Shown: positions 1-11,370, counted from the first letter of the stretch. The stretch is DNA of 64,000 nt from Malaya genurostris (GCF_030247185.1 NC_080571.1:349304254-349368253); one strand, 5' to 3'. Numbers and translations are program-made. Notes: generated by a model from the letters alone, not told the origin.

Positions 1-54
1 ATACGTCGGAATTGTAAATTTGAATCATTATCTGTACGAGCACGGTCAGAGTAA

Positions 55-955
55 TTTTGTGGAAAGTCGTTTCGCCGCAAACCATTTCGCCAGAAGTTTT
101 TTTTTAAATGAGAGTGTCATTTCACCGAATCATACAATTGTTTTGTATTGAAAGGGATTGCAAATAAAGACAATTGAAAAATGGTAGTATTGTTTCGCGT
201 GCCGTGAGGGATGTGGCACCGTCTTGTTGAAACCAGCATGTCTAATCCTTCGATTTTGGGCCAACAAAAAATTGGTAGCGCACGCCATTCACAGTAACGT
301 TCTTTGAAGAAGTACGGCCCGATGATGCCCCCAGTCCAGAACCCACCCCAAACAGTAACTTTTTTGGGGTGCATTGGTAGCTCTTGCAATGCTTCGGGCT
401 GGTCTTCATTCCAGATGCGGCAATTTTGCTTGTTGACGTATCCGCACAATTTTTCGATAAAAAAGTTGATCTTCCTTCAACTTTGCCAGCGCCCATTCAT
501 AATTAAATTATCTACCAAACTGAACAAGTTTGACAATGACACAAGATCTATCAAAAACAGTGTTGCCAAAAAGATACCAACAAAATAAATCACCCTTTAT
601 TTTCTCGAATTTAATTTTTATTTTCAGGAATACAAATTTCTGGATTTATCTTTTTTAGATTGCTCTATGGTCCTTAGAATGGAATTTCCATTAAAGCTGT
701 TTGATTTTATTAACTACGATGCATCAAAGTATTTCTAATTTTTCTGTTGACTAGTGTGACTCACGTTTGAACAGGCTGTCGATCGTTCGAACCTAATTAA
801 GTCCAAGAAGCCTAGCATTTAGTAGGCGGAGCAAACGAGGTCGTTACAAGGAAGTCTCGGAGAGTGGCGTCTCGGTGCCTTTAATTTAAATTAAAAGTAA
901 TAGTTGATCCATTCGGTGGAACGACTTTCGGTGAAATGATCCACTCTCGCACGAG
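55..955. repeat. TTCGCCGAA-bounded foldback-like element, copy A
   Basis: The left edge carries degenerate TTTCGCCG units (about 70-100) and the right edge carries the inverted form (TTCGGTGAA, about 912-950). The interior at 770-880 matches the interior of copy C at 16490-16620. The copy is old and is interrupted by a DD41D transposon remnant (178-597). It has no coding capacity of its own. The family resembles foldback elements, whose inverted ends are built of short tandem repeats; that assignment is inference. Confidence 0.5.
178..597 (-). pseudogene. Decayed DD41D (rosa-like) Tc1/mariner transposase fragment with 5' terminus
   Basis: The minus strand reads GYVNKQNCRIW, then QELPMHPKKVTVWGG, then GGIIGPYFF, all matching the two DD41D copies at 5.9 and 33.1 kb. 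Frameshifts follow before a QQDGATS-like second-aspartate block. The minus-strand 5' end closes with AATCACCCTT next to TA at 598-599, the same terminal motif as the other copies, so the outer end is preserved while the coding part is broken. It is a dead copy, more diverged than the other two, and is nested in a TTCGCCGAA-type repeat. Confidence 0.7.
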
Positions 956-2859
956 TTGTTCCTCAAGAGTAGAACGCTGTGTCCCTATTCTATACAATCA
1001 AACAAATCTCACCGTTGGTTGGCAGGAATCTCGCTATGTTCATGGCGGAAAGTTAGTATCTAGAAATTCATAATTCTACAACATAATCTTTTTTTTCAAA
1101 TTATTCTAACTATCGGCATGAATAAAATGTCGTTCTTTTACAGTCCAAAAAGTCTGCCCACTGTTAATCTTCCCGTTTTAAACTACCGTCACCAAATGAT
1201 GAAGTTTCGAGTTAATTGACTCAATTGCGCTGCAATTCAATTATTTTTCCGCATTGTCCAGTATCAGAGTCATGAACGTGACATGCGTTCCAACAAGCAA
1301 ATATAGCAGAAAAAACGAACTTTGACCAATTTCGTGGTAAACAATTGCAATCCCATTACGATTTTAATGAGCTCGCATTGGTGTAATGGCTTTTGAAGAA
1401 GGATTAATTTTTACCTCATGTTCATTTTGATGTTTCAATTGTCACGTATGATGCGACCTTTTTCCGATGATTGAATTTTAGTACCTCTCGAGCGGGATTT
1501 TAAATGGCAGTTATTATGCTTCAGTACTGTTTCATAATTTAACAATGCAGCACTTGGTCGAGCATCAGCGAAATTAAAATTATGAAAGCTCGAGCTTGAT
1601 GGATTCTATCCATCCAGCAGTTAGCAACGCTATCTAGTGGAAATGTTATCGAAGCTTTGTTTTTTTTTTTTCATCGAACACCGGATCACAGTTTGCTTTG
1701 ATTGCTGAGATAGATCATAGTTTCTCACCTGTGCGATGTCGCCCCACTCGATGTGAACCTTCTTTCGATAAAAATAGTAATAAAATATTGAGCTGATGTA
1801 GCAGCTTAATATTTTATTAAATTAAGGTATTAAAAAAATCCATTGAACGAAGTCCCGCTGGTTGCTGTGCGTTTCTTCTTTTCCGCGGATTTCGAAATAA
1901 TTCCGAAATAACAGGAGGTGGGAGGAAGACGAAAATCGAAATCGATTGGATTGGAGCTCAGCGAAGTGGATACACTCCAATCATATTGAGGTTGGTTTTT
2001 TTTCTTTCCTGTACCGATATTCCTGTTGTCACCCGCAGCGATATTACTTTTTTTCGCCACGTGCGCCCCCACGACGTCCATTAACACGAGTGTGAGAGAG
2101 AGACAACACAGTACTGAGAACAGTAGAATTCATTTTTACCGCATTCCGAAACGAAATGATTTACGATGAAATCATGTAGGTATGCGAAACCAATTCCGAA
2201 ATGTAAGGCTTTTATTTTCGTAGTCAAAATCAGGGCAATGAGAGTAAAGCTAGTGTCATGGCCTACTTCGTCGACGTTGTTTGTGTGTCTTGAACGACTG
2301 GTACTCAATTATAGATTGTCATTCTTGTCACTAAACATCGGATGATAGTTTATAAATTTCACATGACGATATACCAACTTCCAACAACCCTTAACCGTCA
2401 CCAACAAACAGACTGCACTAATCGGAGAACTGCAGTTACACCATCAATCAATGACACTGCCGTTCGGTGCGATTGGCATCAGACTACGGATCGGCGGAGG
2501 AGCACTTTTTGGTGGCTGTTCTAATGGACCGGACGGAACCGAACCGGCAGGATGCACGGTGGCAGCTGCTCCATCGTGAAGGTTTTGCAGTGCCTGACAT
2601 ATAACTCATGTTTGCGTGACTGCTTTCTATCACTTTCTCCTGTCGGATTGGAAGGATTGATGTACTTTCTGGCAGTATCTCAAATGCTGCTCATACTGTT
2701 ATCGATGCATTTAGTGATGGTTCGGTGATAATGAAGTTTGCTTGTCAACGACGACCAACCCTTGTTTTGTTCGATGTGGTCACCGGGTTTGACCGAAACT
2801 ATTGATATCTTTTTAATTGTAGTCCAATTGTGGGTTAAAGACGATAGTTTGTAAATAAA
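956..2859. other. Unassigned non-coding stretch
   Basis: AT-rich sequence with only short ORFs and no recognisable domain, RNA gene or terminal repeats. A somewhat GC-richer patch lies at 2370-2600. I see no supportable gene. Confidence 0.6.
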
Positions 2860-3500
2860 AAACGTGCTTAACCCACCTAGCAGTGAGATGATACCTTTTT
2901 TTATCAATCCGCATGTGTTTTTTGCATGAATATTCTTCGGTGTTTCAGTTTTCATGACATTATTCTAATGTCCGTCGTTTTAAGTGGTAATTTGCGATTT
3001 TAATCACTCATTACTCTGCAATATCGAAACTGCAAATCGGATCGATTTTGAATCTAAAAGTGTAACAATCGATTAAACATTCTACTTTAGAGTTTACGGT
3101 AATTTCCAGAGCCGGTATTCAGAAACCAACATAACCCAAACCGATTCGTATGGCCATATGACGAATAAATTGCAATATTTTTGAGTCCAACTTTAAAGCT
3201 TTTCGGGATTATCATCTTCTATATCGCTTTAAATTTTAAAAATTCATCATCCTACAATTCCAGAATCGGAAGTCAGAATTGGATCAAATTGGATTTATTT
3301 TAATTTGAATTTTTGTTTTTGAAATTCGATTTGGCTTTTTTTGAGAAAACGATTGAGCTTTGAGAAACGATTCGATACTGGAACCGGAATTCGAAATTCA
3401 GTGTAGCCGAAGTCAGACAAATTCACCTGAGTAGCTGTATAGTTTACATTTGTTCGAAAATGTTTGAAAATCAATGTGGACATCTTTGAGAAATCGTAGT
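2860..3500 (+). repeat. Interspersed repeat family R, 5' part
   Basis: It begins with CCACCTAGCAGTGAGATGAT followed by ACCTTTTTTT and matches the reverse complement of 51960-52690 almost throughout. Shared sequence includes the GCATGTGTTTTTTGCATGAA block and the segment around TATGGCCATA. It has no coding capacity. Its 3' counterpart in this window lies at 6970-7975, suggesting one ancestral copy split by later insertions. Confidence 0.7.
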
Positions 3501-4035
3501 GCGAATGAAATTTTCGGGTGCCTTTCGAAACGAAAACTGAAAACAACCAAGTTTATTTGTTGTTGCTGTTGTTTTATTAGCAGTTTAACCTTCCGGTCAT
3601 TAACTTCACTTAAATTAGAAGAGTGTGTATTTTACATGTCATATCACAATAATCGATACAATTCGTTTTTTTGTTATTGTTAGAAATAGAGGATTATTAT
3701 GTCTTTTTACTGGATTTTGAAAAGGTATTTCGTCCCACATATTATGTACGTCGGAATCATGACATTCCGAAGAATCACCATTATCATCTATATCGCAGTT
3801 TCATTGGGCGTGTTCTGGATTGCAGTGATGTTTCCTTGACACCTCCGGAAGTCAGGCGAAAGGTTCGTGGGTGTACGTTGAAACCAATAGTTTTTAGCGA
3901 AGGCAGCGTATCATGTAACGGTAAAAAATAGAGTGAGAGATTATGGATTAGTGAGCTTGCCTTAGTTTTCGGTAATGTTAAATGGTCTAGATCAGTAAGA
4001 TGGTACCACTCAATAAAAAATATTATTATGCTTGT
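3501..4035. other. Unassigned non-coding stretch between repeat and LINE
   Basis: AT-rich with short ORFs only. It separates the 5' repeat part from the 3' end of the minus-strand LINE. No recognised feature. Confidence 0.5.
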
Positions 4036-4860
4036 TAATGATATTCCGGGCTACGGGCGACCTCCCCAAAACCCCCGAAGAGATGGTGGAGGGTCCGCGT
4101 ATGGTAAAACGGATGTGCCAGTTGTATCATGACTATAAGGTATCATAAATGTTCGCTTCCTTTAAGAACTGAATTAGTATTTTTTCTTGATCCGGATCGT
4201 TAGATAGAACATCTCGTATCGAGGATGGCAGATGATGCCGAAGGCGGAAGTTGTGAAATTCAGAACAATTTATTAATATATGTTTTACCGAGATTTTCGT
4301 ATCACATGCAGTGCAGTGAGGAGGATCTGAATTCGATATACAATGAGGGTGTGTAATTCTAGTGTGTCCTACACGTAACCGAGATAAAATCCGTTGTTCT
4401 ATTCGCCATTCCCGATCTGTCCACTTTTCAAGGTTTGCTTTGATCTTCTGTAAATGTCCCTGTGTACTTCTCCAATGTGATATGAAATGGTTATGAATAC
4501 ATCTATCGAAATTTTTGATGATATCTTCAGCTGGGACCTCGGTAGTGAGGAATGATCGCGAATTTCGACCGAGAGAGGCCAAATGATCAGCTTCTTCATT
4601 TCCCCGGATTCCCGAATGTCCTGGCAACCAGCAAATTGTAGTAAGTGAATCACAGACGGTTTCAATTGCTTGTATATAAGGATGGTTAGATACACCGGAA
4701 TTCAAGGCGGAAATAACAGATAAAGAATCCGAGAAAATGACTACCGCTACGTCAGGCGGTCTCCGTATAAGTGCCAACCAAATTGCAGCTGCCTCGGCCG
4801 AGAAAACGGAATAGGAAGATGTCATTTGGAATGCTATACCATTTTCAATGCCACTTAATC
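4036..4860 (-). pseudogene. RNase H domain and 3' end of an I-clade-like non-LTR retrotransposon
   Basis: The 230-codon open stretch at 4133-4825 contains the RNase H motifs SAEAAAIW, FSDSLSVISAL and WLPGHSGIRGNEEADHLAS, then a C-terminal region with a CTACD...H..C motif. This is the usual C-terminus of RNase-H-bearing LINEs (I and LOA types). The frame can be followed upstream to about 4860, where a one-base frameshift separates it from the reverse transcriptase. The first catalytic Asp lies across that shift, in the RT frame (FPDGL). RNase H would degrade the RNA strand of the hybrid; this copy is broken. Confidence 0.8.
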
Positions 4861-5915
4861 CTATTCCGACTCTTTCATTTGCCTTTCAAACCATCAGGGA
4901 ATATTTTGACATGATTCGAAAATCGGCGATGGACTAATTGATGGTACGCAATCTGTGCAAGAGCCGGTGAGGCTCCTGATCGAATTGAGCGAGATAGAGA
5001 AGAGTCCGTATCGGGAGCTGTGTCGTACCAAGACCGGTCTCGGGTACGATGAAGACGTGCTAGTTTTGTTAAGGATAGTCCGGTGAACTCGCTGTAAATA
5101 GAGTGCGCTATATCGTGTAAAATCCCGCCATTCCCTGCTGTCCTTGCGAGAAAGCTAAGAGCCCTTCGCAAAGCCACCAAGGCCACCGACCAGCGTAACG
5201 GAAGGACTCCAGCCTCCACAGATGCGCTCTCCGCAGGTGTACTAAGCAGAAGATTGGAAGCCGAACGAATAGGGCCGTGATAGGTAGGGGCTAAAATAAT
5301 TGTTGGGTCTTGCAACTTGGTACAAGTAATCTCAATGCCGTAATAGATGCGACTGAAAATAATCGATTTGCTTATATTGATCGAGAGCTGTCGGTTACAC
5401 CTTGGATGACGAGAGCTGATAGTACGTACTAATCGTTTGCGGCTGTCACAATCTTTTTTAATTTTTCTGAAGTGGGGGATGAAAGATAATTTTCGATCAA
5501 AAGTGACTCCGAGTACTCGGGGTTCTTTGATGAATGGAATAGCCATTCCATCGATGTGAACTGGCCTATCCGTGGCGCGGTGAAAAGAGGAACCAAAGTG
5601 CGAAACAAAACTCTTGCTAGATGAAATGCGGAAACCAACGGATGTTGCCCAATTGCTGACTGCGTTGACAGCTGCCTGTAATTTGATACGAATTCGACCG
5701 GTCGTTTTACCGGTTACTAACAAAACAATATATTCAGCATAAATGAAAATATATACACCTTTAGGAAGCACTTTGAAGATCGTTTGCATGCTTATTAGAA
5801 ATAGTGTGACGGATAAGACCGATCCTTGGGGAGCACCGTTTTCTTCCGTAAAAATCTCTGATTGATACCCCCCAATACCTACACGATACTTCGATTTGTT
5901 AAGAAACGTTTGATA
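4861..5915 (-). pseudogene. Reverse transcriptase fragment, I-clade-like LINE
   Basis: The frame reads FLNKSKYRVGIGG, then ENGAPQGSVLSVTLF (RT block 4), a thumb-like region (LGVTFDRKLSF) and a connection domain running towards RNase H. The catalytic YADD box is changed to YAEY, so both aspartates are lost and the enzyme must be inactive. The element is 5'-truncated, since endonuclease and RT palm N-terminus are absent. A DD41D transposon is inserted exactly at its upstream edge (TA duplication at 5916 and 6833). Beyond that insertion the frame runs only about 15 codons (to about 6870) before stops. Confidence 0.8.
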
Positions 5916-5917
5916 TA

Positions 5918-6832
5918 AAGGGTGATTTTTTAAGAGCTTGAGAACTTTTTTAAACAATAAAACGCATAAAATTTGCAAAATCTCATCGGTTCTTTATTTT
6001 AAACGTTAGATTGGTACATGACATTTACTTTTTGAAGATAATTTCATTTAAATGTTGACCGCGGCTGCGTCTTAGGTGGTCCATTCGGAAAATCCGCTTT
6101 TTTATCGACAAATTTTGTTCAGCGATGAGGCTCATTTCTGGTTGAATGGCTACGTAAATAAGCAAAATTGCCGCATTTGGAGTGAAGAGCAACCAGAAGC
6201 CGTTCAAGAACTGCCCATGCATCCCGAAAAATGCACTGTTTGGTGTGGTTTGTACGCTGGTGGAATCATTGGACCGTATTTTTTCAAAGATGCTGTTGGA
6301 CGCAACGTTACAGTGAATGGCGATCGCTATCGTTCGATGCTAACAAACTTTTTGTTGCCAAAAATGGAAGAACTGACATGTGGTTTCAACAAGATGGCGC
6401 TACATGCCACACAGCTCGCGATTCTATGGCCATTTTGAGGGAAAACTTCGGAGAACAATTCATCTCAAGAAATGGACCGGTAAGTTGGCCACCAAGATCA
6501 TGCGATTTGACGCCTTTAGACTATTTTTTGTGGGGCTACGTCAAGTCTAAAGTCTACAGAAATAAGCCAGTAACTATTCCAGCTTTGGAAGACAACATTT
6601 CCGAAGAAATTCGGGCTATTCCGGCCGAAATGCTCGAAAAAGTTGCCCAAAATTGGACTTTCCGAATGGACCACCTAAGACGCAGCCGCGGTCAACATTT
6701 AAATGAAATTATCTTCAAAAAGTAAATGTCATGTACCAATCTAACGTTTAAAATAAAGAACCGATGAGATTTTGCAAATTTTATGCGTTTTATTGTTTAA
6801 AAAAGTTCTCAAGCTCTTAAAAAATCACCCTT
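5918..6832 (+). mobile_element. Rebuilt DD41D Tc1/mariner element, copy 1, with extended inverted ends
   Basis: It is flanked by TA (5916-5917 and 6833-6834) and is 915 bp long. The two ends are inverted copies of each other for about 185 bp, starting AGGGTGATTTTTTAAGAG. The left arm is not ordinary terminal repeat: it is an inverted copy of the transposase 3' coding end (RRSRGQHLNEIIFKK) plus its 3' flank. The N-terminal half of the transposase gene has therefore been replaced by a snap-back duplicate of the 3' end. Copy 2 at 33064 has the same structure, so the rebuilt form has itself transposed. Confidence 0.85.
6076..6724 (+). pseudogene. DD41D transposase C-terminal half, frameshifted
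   Basis: Readable blocks are FSDEAHFWLNGYVNKQNCRIW (first catalytic Asp region), QELPMHPEKCTVWCG, WFQQDGATCHTARD (second Asp) and CDLTPLDYFLWGYVKSKVY (third Asp). There are 41 residues between the second and third Asp, which defines the DD41D (rosa-like) group. A 10-bp deletion relative to copy 2, near 6375 (AACTTGGTTG lost), shifts the frame. The N-terminal DNA-binding domain is missing, so the fragment cannot work as a complete transposase. Confidence 0.85.
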
Positions 6833-6869
6833 TAGTATCCAAGGTTACCTTCGATCCAAGTTTATTTGG

Positions 6870-7975
6870 TTATCGACTATCCAAATCTGCAAACCCAATA
6901 AACCTGATTAATTTATGTGAAATAGACATTTTTATACTGATCACCCTGTATCCTCGAAACCGGAAGTTGGATCTGACTGAAAAGCAAGATGTCTTATAGA
7001 ATCTAAAGACTTTTCATTTGAATCTTAGATAATTCTTAGACTTTATTTGAATCTTAAAACGGGTCAGCCATTTACGAGAAAAATGAGTTGCACAATTTTA
7101 ATTTCGTTTCACATGTCCTCCTGTAGCTCCGGTACCAGAGGTTGGAACCAAACGTAATTCAGGAACCTTGTTTGGGAGCATACGACTTTTCATAAGAATC
7201 TGAGTTTGTAGAAAACGAGTCATCTCCGAGAAAATTGAGTGAAATTATTTGTCACACACGCATTTGCCGATCTCGACGAACTGATTCGAATGGTATATGG
7301 GTGTTATGTTCTTCCAGCATTTATTGCTGTAAGTAGTTTAAATCAATATAATTATGGAATTGCTTTCAACTCGAAAGTGCTTGCCATCATCTAGTTTACA
7401 TGTGTCATATTAGAATAACTATGTTGCCAAAAACGAACCGTGCTAAAATCGGTCCGAGGCAAACTATACTGCTGGAATAGGGCAAAAAGTCGCTTACACA
7501 AATATTTCGATATCTCCGTTAAAAATGGACGGATTTTAACAATCTATGGCTTGTTGGATAGGTATTACCGTGCGGAATCTAAGGTTGAAAATATATTCTG
7601 TTTTCAAGGTCAATTGTGACAGATACTGTCAAAAAACTGAAAATTTCGACATAAAACTTCGTATAACTCAAAAAGTAAACATCCGATCTCAAAACCATTC
7701 AATAGCGTTCTGGGTGACGGGGAGACCTTTCATTTGCGACTAGTTTGATCAAAATCGGTCCAGCCATCTCTGAGATCTCGACCTCTTAGTTGACAGCACA
7801 CATACAGACACACACACATACACACATATACACACACAGACATTTGCTCAGTTCGTCGAGCTGAATCGATTGGTATATGACATTCGGCCCTCCGAGCCTC
7901 GGAAAATTTTTCGAAAGTTTGAGCGAATTCTATACCAATTATTATATATATAAAAAAAGGTAAAAATGATCCATT
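6870..7975 (+). repeat. Interspersed repeat family R, 3' part
   Basis: From about 6930 it matches the reverse complement of 51000-51990. Landmarks are a region with CCGGTACCAGAGGTTGG, GTTGCCAAAAACGAACCGTG, a CA-rich microsatellite (7800-7845), then CGTCGAGCTGAATCGATTGG and the 3' end ATATATATAAAAAAAGGTA. No protein is encoded. The 3' AAAAAAGGT is complementary to the ACCTTTTTT at the 5' end of the family. Confidence 0.7.
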
Positions 7976-8984
7976 CAAAATGAATAATGAACATCGACTG
8001 CTGGATTTACAAAATTCTCTTTTACTTGTGATCTACGTCCAATTTTTTGGGAAAAGTCTAAAAGTGGATTTGTCATGCGGGTTTATTTTCTCTTTTTTAA
8101 ACTGCCAACATATGTTGCATGATTGTTCATATCTTTTTTATAGACACCTATTAAAATTATAGTTGTTAGGGGAATAACTCATAAAAAAGGAACGATCGCA
8201 GTAGGCGTGTGCCGTGAAGTCAAATTATAAAACGACTATAATAAAAAAAGTGATTAACAATTTTATTCGAATTAGAAGGACATTTTTTCGGCTTAAATTA
8301 TTCGTAAGCATTTCCCATGCTATACCTTTGAAGGATTTATTGGACGAGATTTTGTGTAATTTTTTCTCGAAACGACCTAATTTTTTTTAAATTTTTTTAA
8401 TGACACTTTACCATCTTTGTGGCATTCGTGTCAGCGAAACGACCTAAAAATTTCGTCAATTGCTTCGAATTGAAAATTCGGTTATTTATTTGAGTCCAAA
8501 CGTCTTCAACTTGCCCAAACGCAATTCGAATTATATCAACTCACAGTACTTCTTTCAAATTATTTGTATTTGAGTGGCTATGAGCAGTTTCGTCCAATGT
8601 ATTCGAACTATCCCGTTTGCCTCCTGTTTTTAAATTACATCGATTGAACCGAGATTTGGGAACTCATCGACATGTTTTACCTATTCGAATGATTCACTCT
8701 CTTGCTGATAAACCGTCAAACTGATTTTGGTTGTATTTCGCTTGAATCATTTGGGACTTTAGCAGGAAAAAACTGCTTCAAAATGAAAAGTGTACGTGCT
8801 GCTGATTTGAGGAAAAATGTTGAGATCGAATCAAAAACAACTGTCAGATGATTCATTTTTACAGAACATTCTACCATTCTACTTCACTGATCGCGAGCAA
8901 TCATGAGGGTCGTTCGATTATTCTAACTTAAGAGTATTCGAAATAATTTCCATCCAAAGATAATTTTTGAGCTGTGAGAAATTC
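7976..8984. other. Unassigned non-coding stretch
   Basis: AT-rich, with no ORF of note and no terminal repeats recognised. It contains GATCGCAGTAGGCGTG at about 8195, a motif that recurs with small changes near 30234. Confidence 0.5.
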
Positions 8985-9315
8985 ACCGGGACTGCTACAG
9001 GTACAGAAAAAAAGGAACAAGTACAAAAGATAAGTTCAGGAAAAATAAAGAAGGTACAAGAACAAGTGCAGAAAGTACAAAACCAAGTACAGAAATGAGG
9101 GAAACAAGTATAGGAAGTACTGGCACAGTTGAGTGCAGAAAAAGGTACAGAATGTGCAGATGGTACAGATATAAGTACAGAAGTTACAGAAACAAATACA
9201 GCAAATACTGGAGCAGGTACAGAAAGTACAGGAACAAATTCTGAAACAAGTACAGAAAGTACAGGAACAAACACACAAATTACAGAAACAAGCACACAAA
9301 GTACAAAATAAAGTG
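8985..9315. repeat. AGTACAGAAA/GGAACAA minisatellite
   Basis: Irregular tandem units built from GTACAGAAAGTACAGGAACAA variants, with period near 9-12 bases and many substitutions. The repeated frames give low-complexity translations on both strands (Thr/Glu/Ser-rich forward, Cys/Phe-rich reverse). These are by-products of the repeat, not genes. Confidence 0.75.
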
Positions 9316-9690
9316 CAGTTAATCGCAAATATTGTCGAGACAACAATTTTAAATGGCAAAGAAAAGGTTTCGCATTCCAATGAAGCCTACTGCTGTGTCA
9401 TTTCAATATGAACGTCATTTTCTCATCCGTTTAACTTTCCTGTTACCATCAATAATCGTTATGAGTCTGTAGCGTGAATTTAGAGTTTTTTTTCAGATGG
9501 TAAATTGTACGCTGCCTGTTTGCGTTTCGGCAAACCATCGTTTTTATATATTTTGTACTGTTGTCCGCGATATAAAAAGGTTGGGGTCACTATCATATAG
9601 CATTATAATGATATTTTTCCTCAATAATCATTAAAATTGATTGAGTAGTTTTGATTTTCTACATCTAATTTAATATTATTGCGCTACGAA
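9316..9690. other. Non-coding stretch leading to a Helitron-like 3' end
   Basis: No coding signal. AT-rich; it leads into the CTAG-terminated motif described next. Confidence 0.5.
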
Positions 9691-9709
9691 GTGTGCAGGG
9701 GTCCGCTAG
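9682..9709 (+). mobile_element. Helitron-like 3' terminus
   Basis: The motif ACGAAGTGTGCAGGGGTCCG followed by CTAG and then T resembles the 3' end of insect Helitrons (GC-rich short hairpin, CTRR, insertion before T). A similar end occurs at 29399-29421. No rolling-circle replicase ORF is seen nearby, so this would be a non-autonomous relic. The matching 5' end was not found. Confidence 0.4.
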
Positions 9710-10334
9710 TAGAAAATATAATAAATGAAGTGTTCAAGATTGTAATTATATGGTGCAGAGTGTGGTACTCTCAGAAATATGTTAGGTACAATAAGTTTGA
9801 GTATGATTCCGTTTGCGAAAAGGCGATGAATGACAGACAGTGGCCGAATGAAAGCTTGTTACGAATGCTTATAATAATAAAAATATAAACGAGTAAAGAA
9901 GATTTACACTGAATTTTTATTTATTTTTCTTAGACGCGTGATTTGCAACCTCCGCTTTTCTTGCATTTTTGTCAACTGGATTAGTTTATAGTAACCACAT
10001 AATTTTTATTCTTGCACTCTTAATGTACGCATCTTATTAATAAACAAATGTTTAACATTTTTTGTACGATATTTAATACTAGGGAACTAATAATATTTTA
10101 AATAATAAATGATTTCATGGTTAAACGAATAAATTGCGAGCCCCATGCTCAATGCTAGAATTCTTGTCTGGTGCCTTTTAAACACTGCCTCTCTGTCGTG
10201 ATTATTTCACCTAATACAGAAGATCCGAATTTGTGAATTGTAAATTCAATTAGAGTGCGATACTGAAAAAAAACAAACCTGACAAATAATATAGTGTAGG
10301 TTATAGATATCGTCGAATAATGTATAAACATATT
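9710..10334. other. Unassigned non-coding stretch
   Basis: Short ORFs only, with no domain recognised. The first 19 bases after the putative Helitron end (GAAAATATAATAAATGAAG) recur at about 30318, possibly a shared target or repeat remnant. Confidence 0.4.
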
Positions 10335-10562
10335 TTTATTATGTTTTTTTATAGTCTCTAGTATCTCTTCTGGCATTATTGCTGCATGTTCAGCCCCCTG
10401 CAATCTGCCGTGTCTTATAAACCTTCCAATGTCAGTATGTTTGTATACTTGGAACAATTCAAAATTCAAGCGTCTGCGCCATATTTCTCTCAAAAAACAC
10501 CGAAGTAAGAGTAAGTTTTTAACCGGATAACGTTTATTGGTACTATTTTCGGGACCGTTCAT
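10335..10562 (-). pseudogene. C-terminal tail of a LINE reverse transcriptase polyprotein
   Basis: The minus-strand reading REIWRRRLNFELFQVYKHTD followed by IGRFIRHGRLQGAEHAAIMP resembles the C-terminal segment common in insect endonuclease/RT LINE proteins (RRR.NFELY..Y...DI..FI...RL.WAGH.ARM). Substitutions in the WAGH position and loss of the downstream GRPR..W block show decay. The clade is uncertain. No catalytic domain is present. Confidence 0.5.
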
Positions 10563-11370
10563 AAACCACGTAGACTAAAATCTGATTCTTTTCAACCCCC
10601 CACTTCGCTCTCGTAGACTTTCGTAGACTTTCTAATTACAACCCCCCCCCACCCGTCCCCCCTCCCAGAAAATCTATCTTGGCTTTTTTTTGTCACAAAA
10701 CAATTTTTTAATCATTTTTCTGTCAAAGGTTATTCTATCAGTCAAAGGTTATTCTATTGATTTATATAATTTACATTCTGTGTAATAAGATTAAATAAAA
10801 TCTGATTCAGTACCGTTGTCAAAAGTCTTAGTTATTCAAGATGTGAAGATATACAAAAAATCTCGAACGATAAGAAAGAAAATGTGATTTAAAACCCATA
10901 TTATGTAAACAACCGTTCGTGGACATACGATTTTTAGACAAGGAACGATAAGATAGTGAATTAATACACAGTTTTAATGTTTTTGTAATATCTTTCATAA
11001 CCAATAAATTCACAGTTTCCCTTGAAAAAGACCATAACCAGTGGTCGAAACGTCGGGCAGTATATAACAGCCGTTCTTATTTAACAGACCGGTAAAACCG
11101 AAACCATAGTTATTGCAAAATTAAAATCAACCATTTTTATGGGTGGAAATAGTTGGTTGGTTCGATTTTAACCTCTGGGATGTATTTTTAAGCCAATGTT
11201 TACTTTCGCAATTCCAATCATTTTGTTTTTTCAAATACGGTTTTGGTTGGAAGAAACCATACTGATAATTACTTCACGTCAGAACAAAAATATGAATAAA
11301 TTTTTAGACTTCCTCGCGGTTTGGTATTTTCATAATTATTTTTTTTTTATTCGTGTTCGGCTATAGATGA
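10563..11370. other. Non-coding stretch with C-rich tracts
   Basis: Contains C-rich runs around 10640-10670, a short direct repeat (GTCAAAGGTTATTCTAT at about 10724 and 10741) and the small ribozyme-like motif annotated separately. No gene recognised. Confidence 0.5.
11021..11060 (+). ncRNA. Possible degenerate Penelope-type hammerhead ribozyme motif
   Basis: The sequence reads CTTGAAAAAGACC, a 9-base loop, then GGTCGAAACGTCGGGC. GACC/GGTC can pair as stem II, followed by the GAAAC core and GTC. Penelope-like elements are known to carry minimal hammerhead ribozymes with this general layout. The expected CTGANGA core box is altered here (CTTGAAAAA), so activity is doubtful and the call is tentative. 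No Penelope RT or GIY-YIG frame is seen nearby. Confidence 0.3.

Noticed and set aside
8918..9380. Cys/Phe-rich minus-strand ORFs resembling small secreted peptides
   Set aside because: They translate a minisatellite; cysteine spacing simply follows the repeat.
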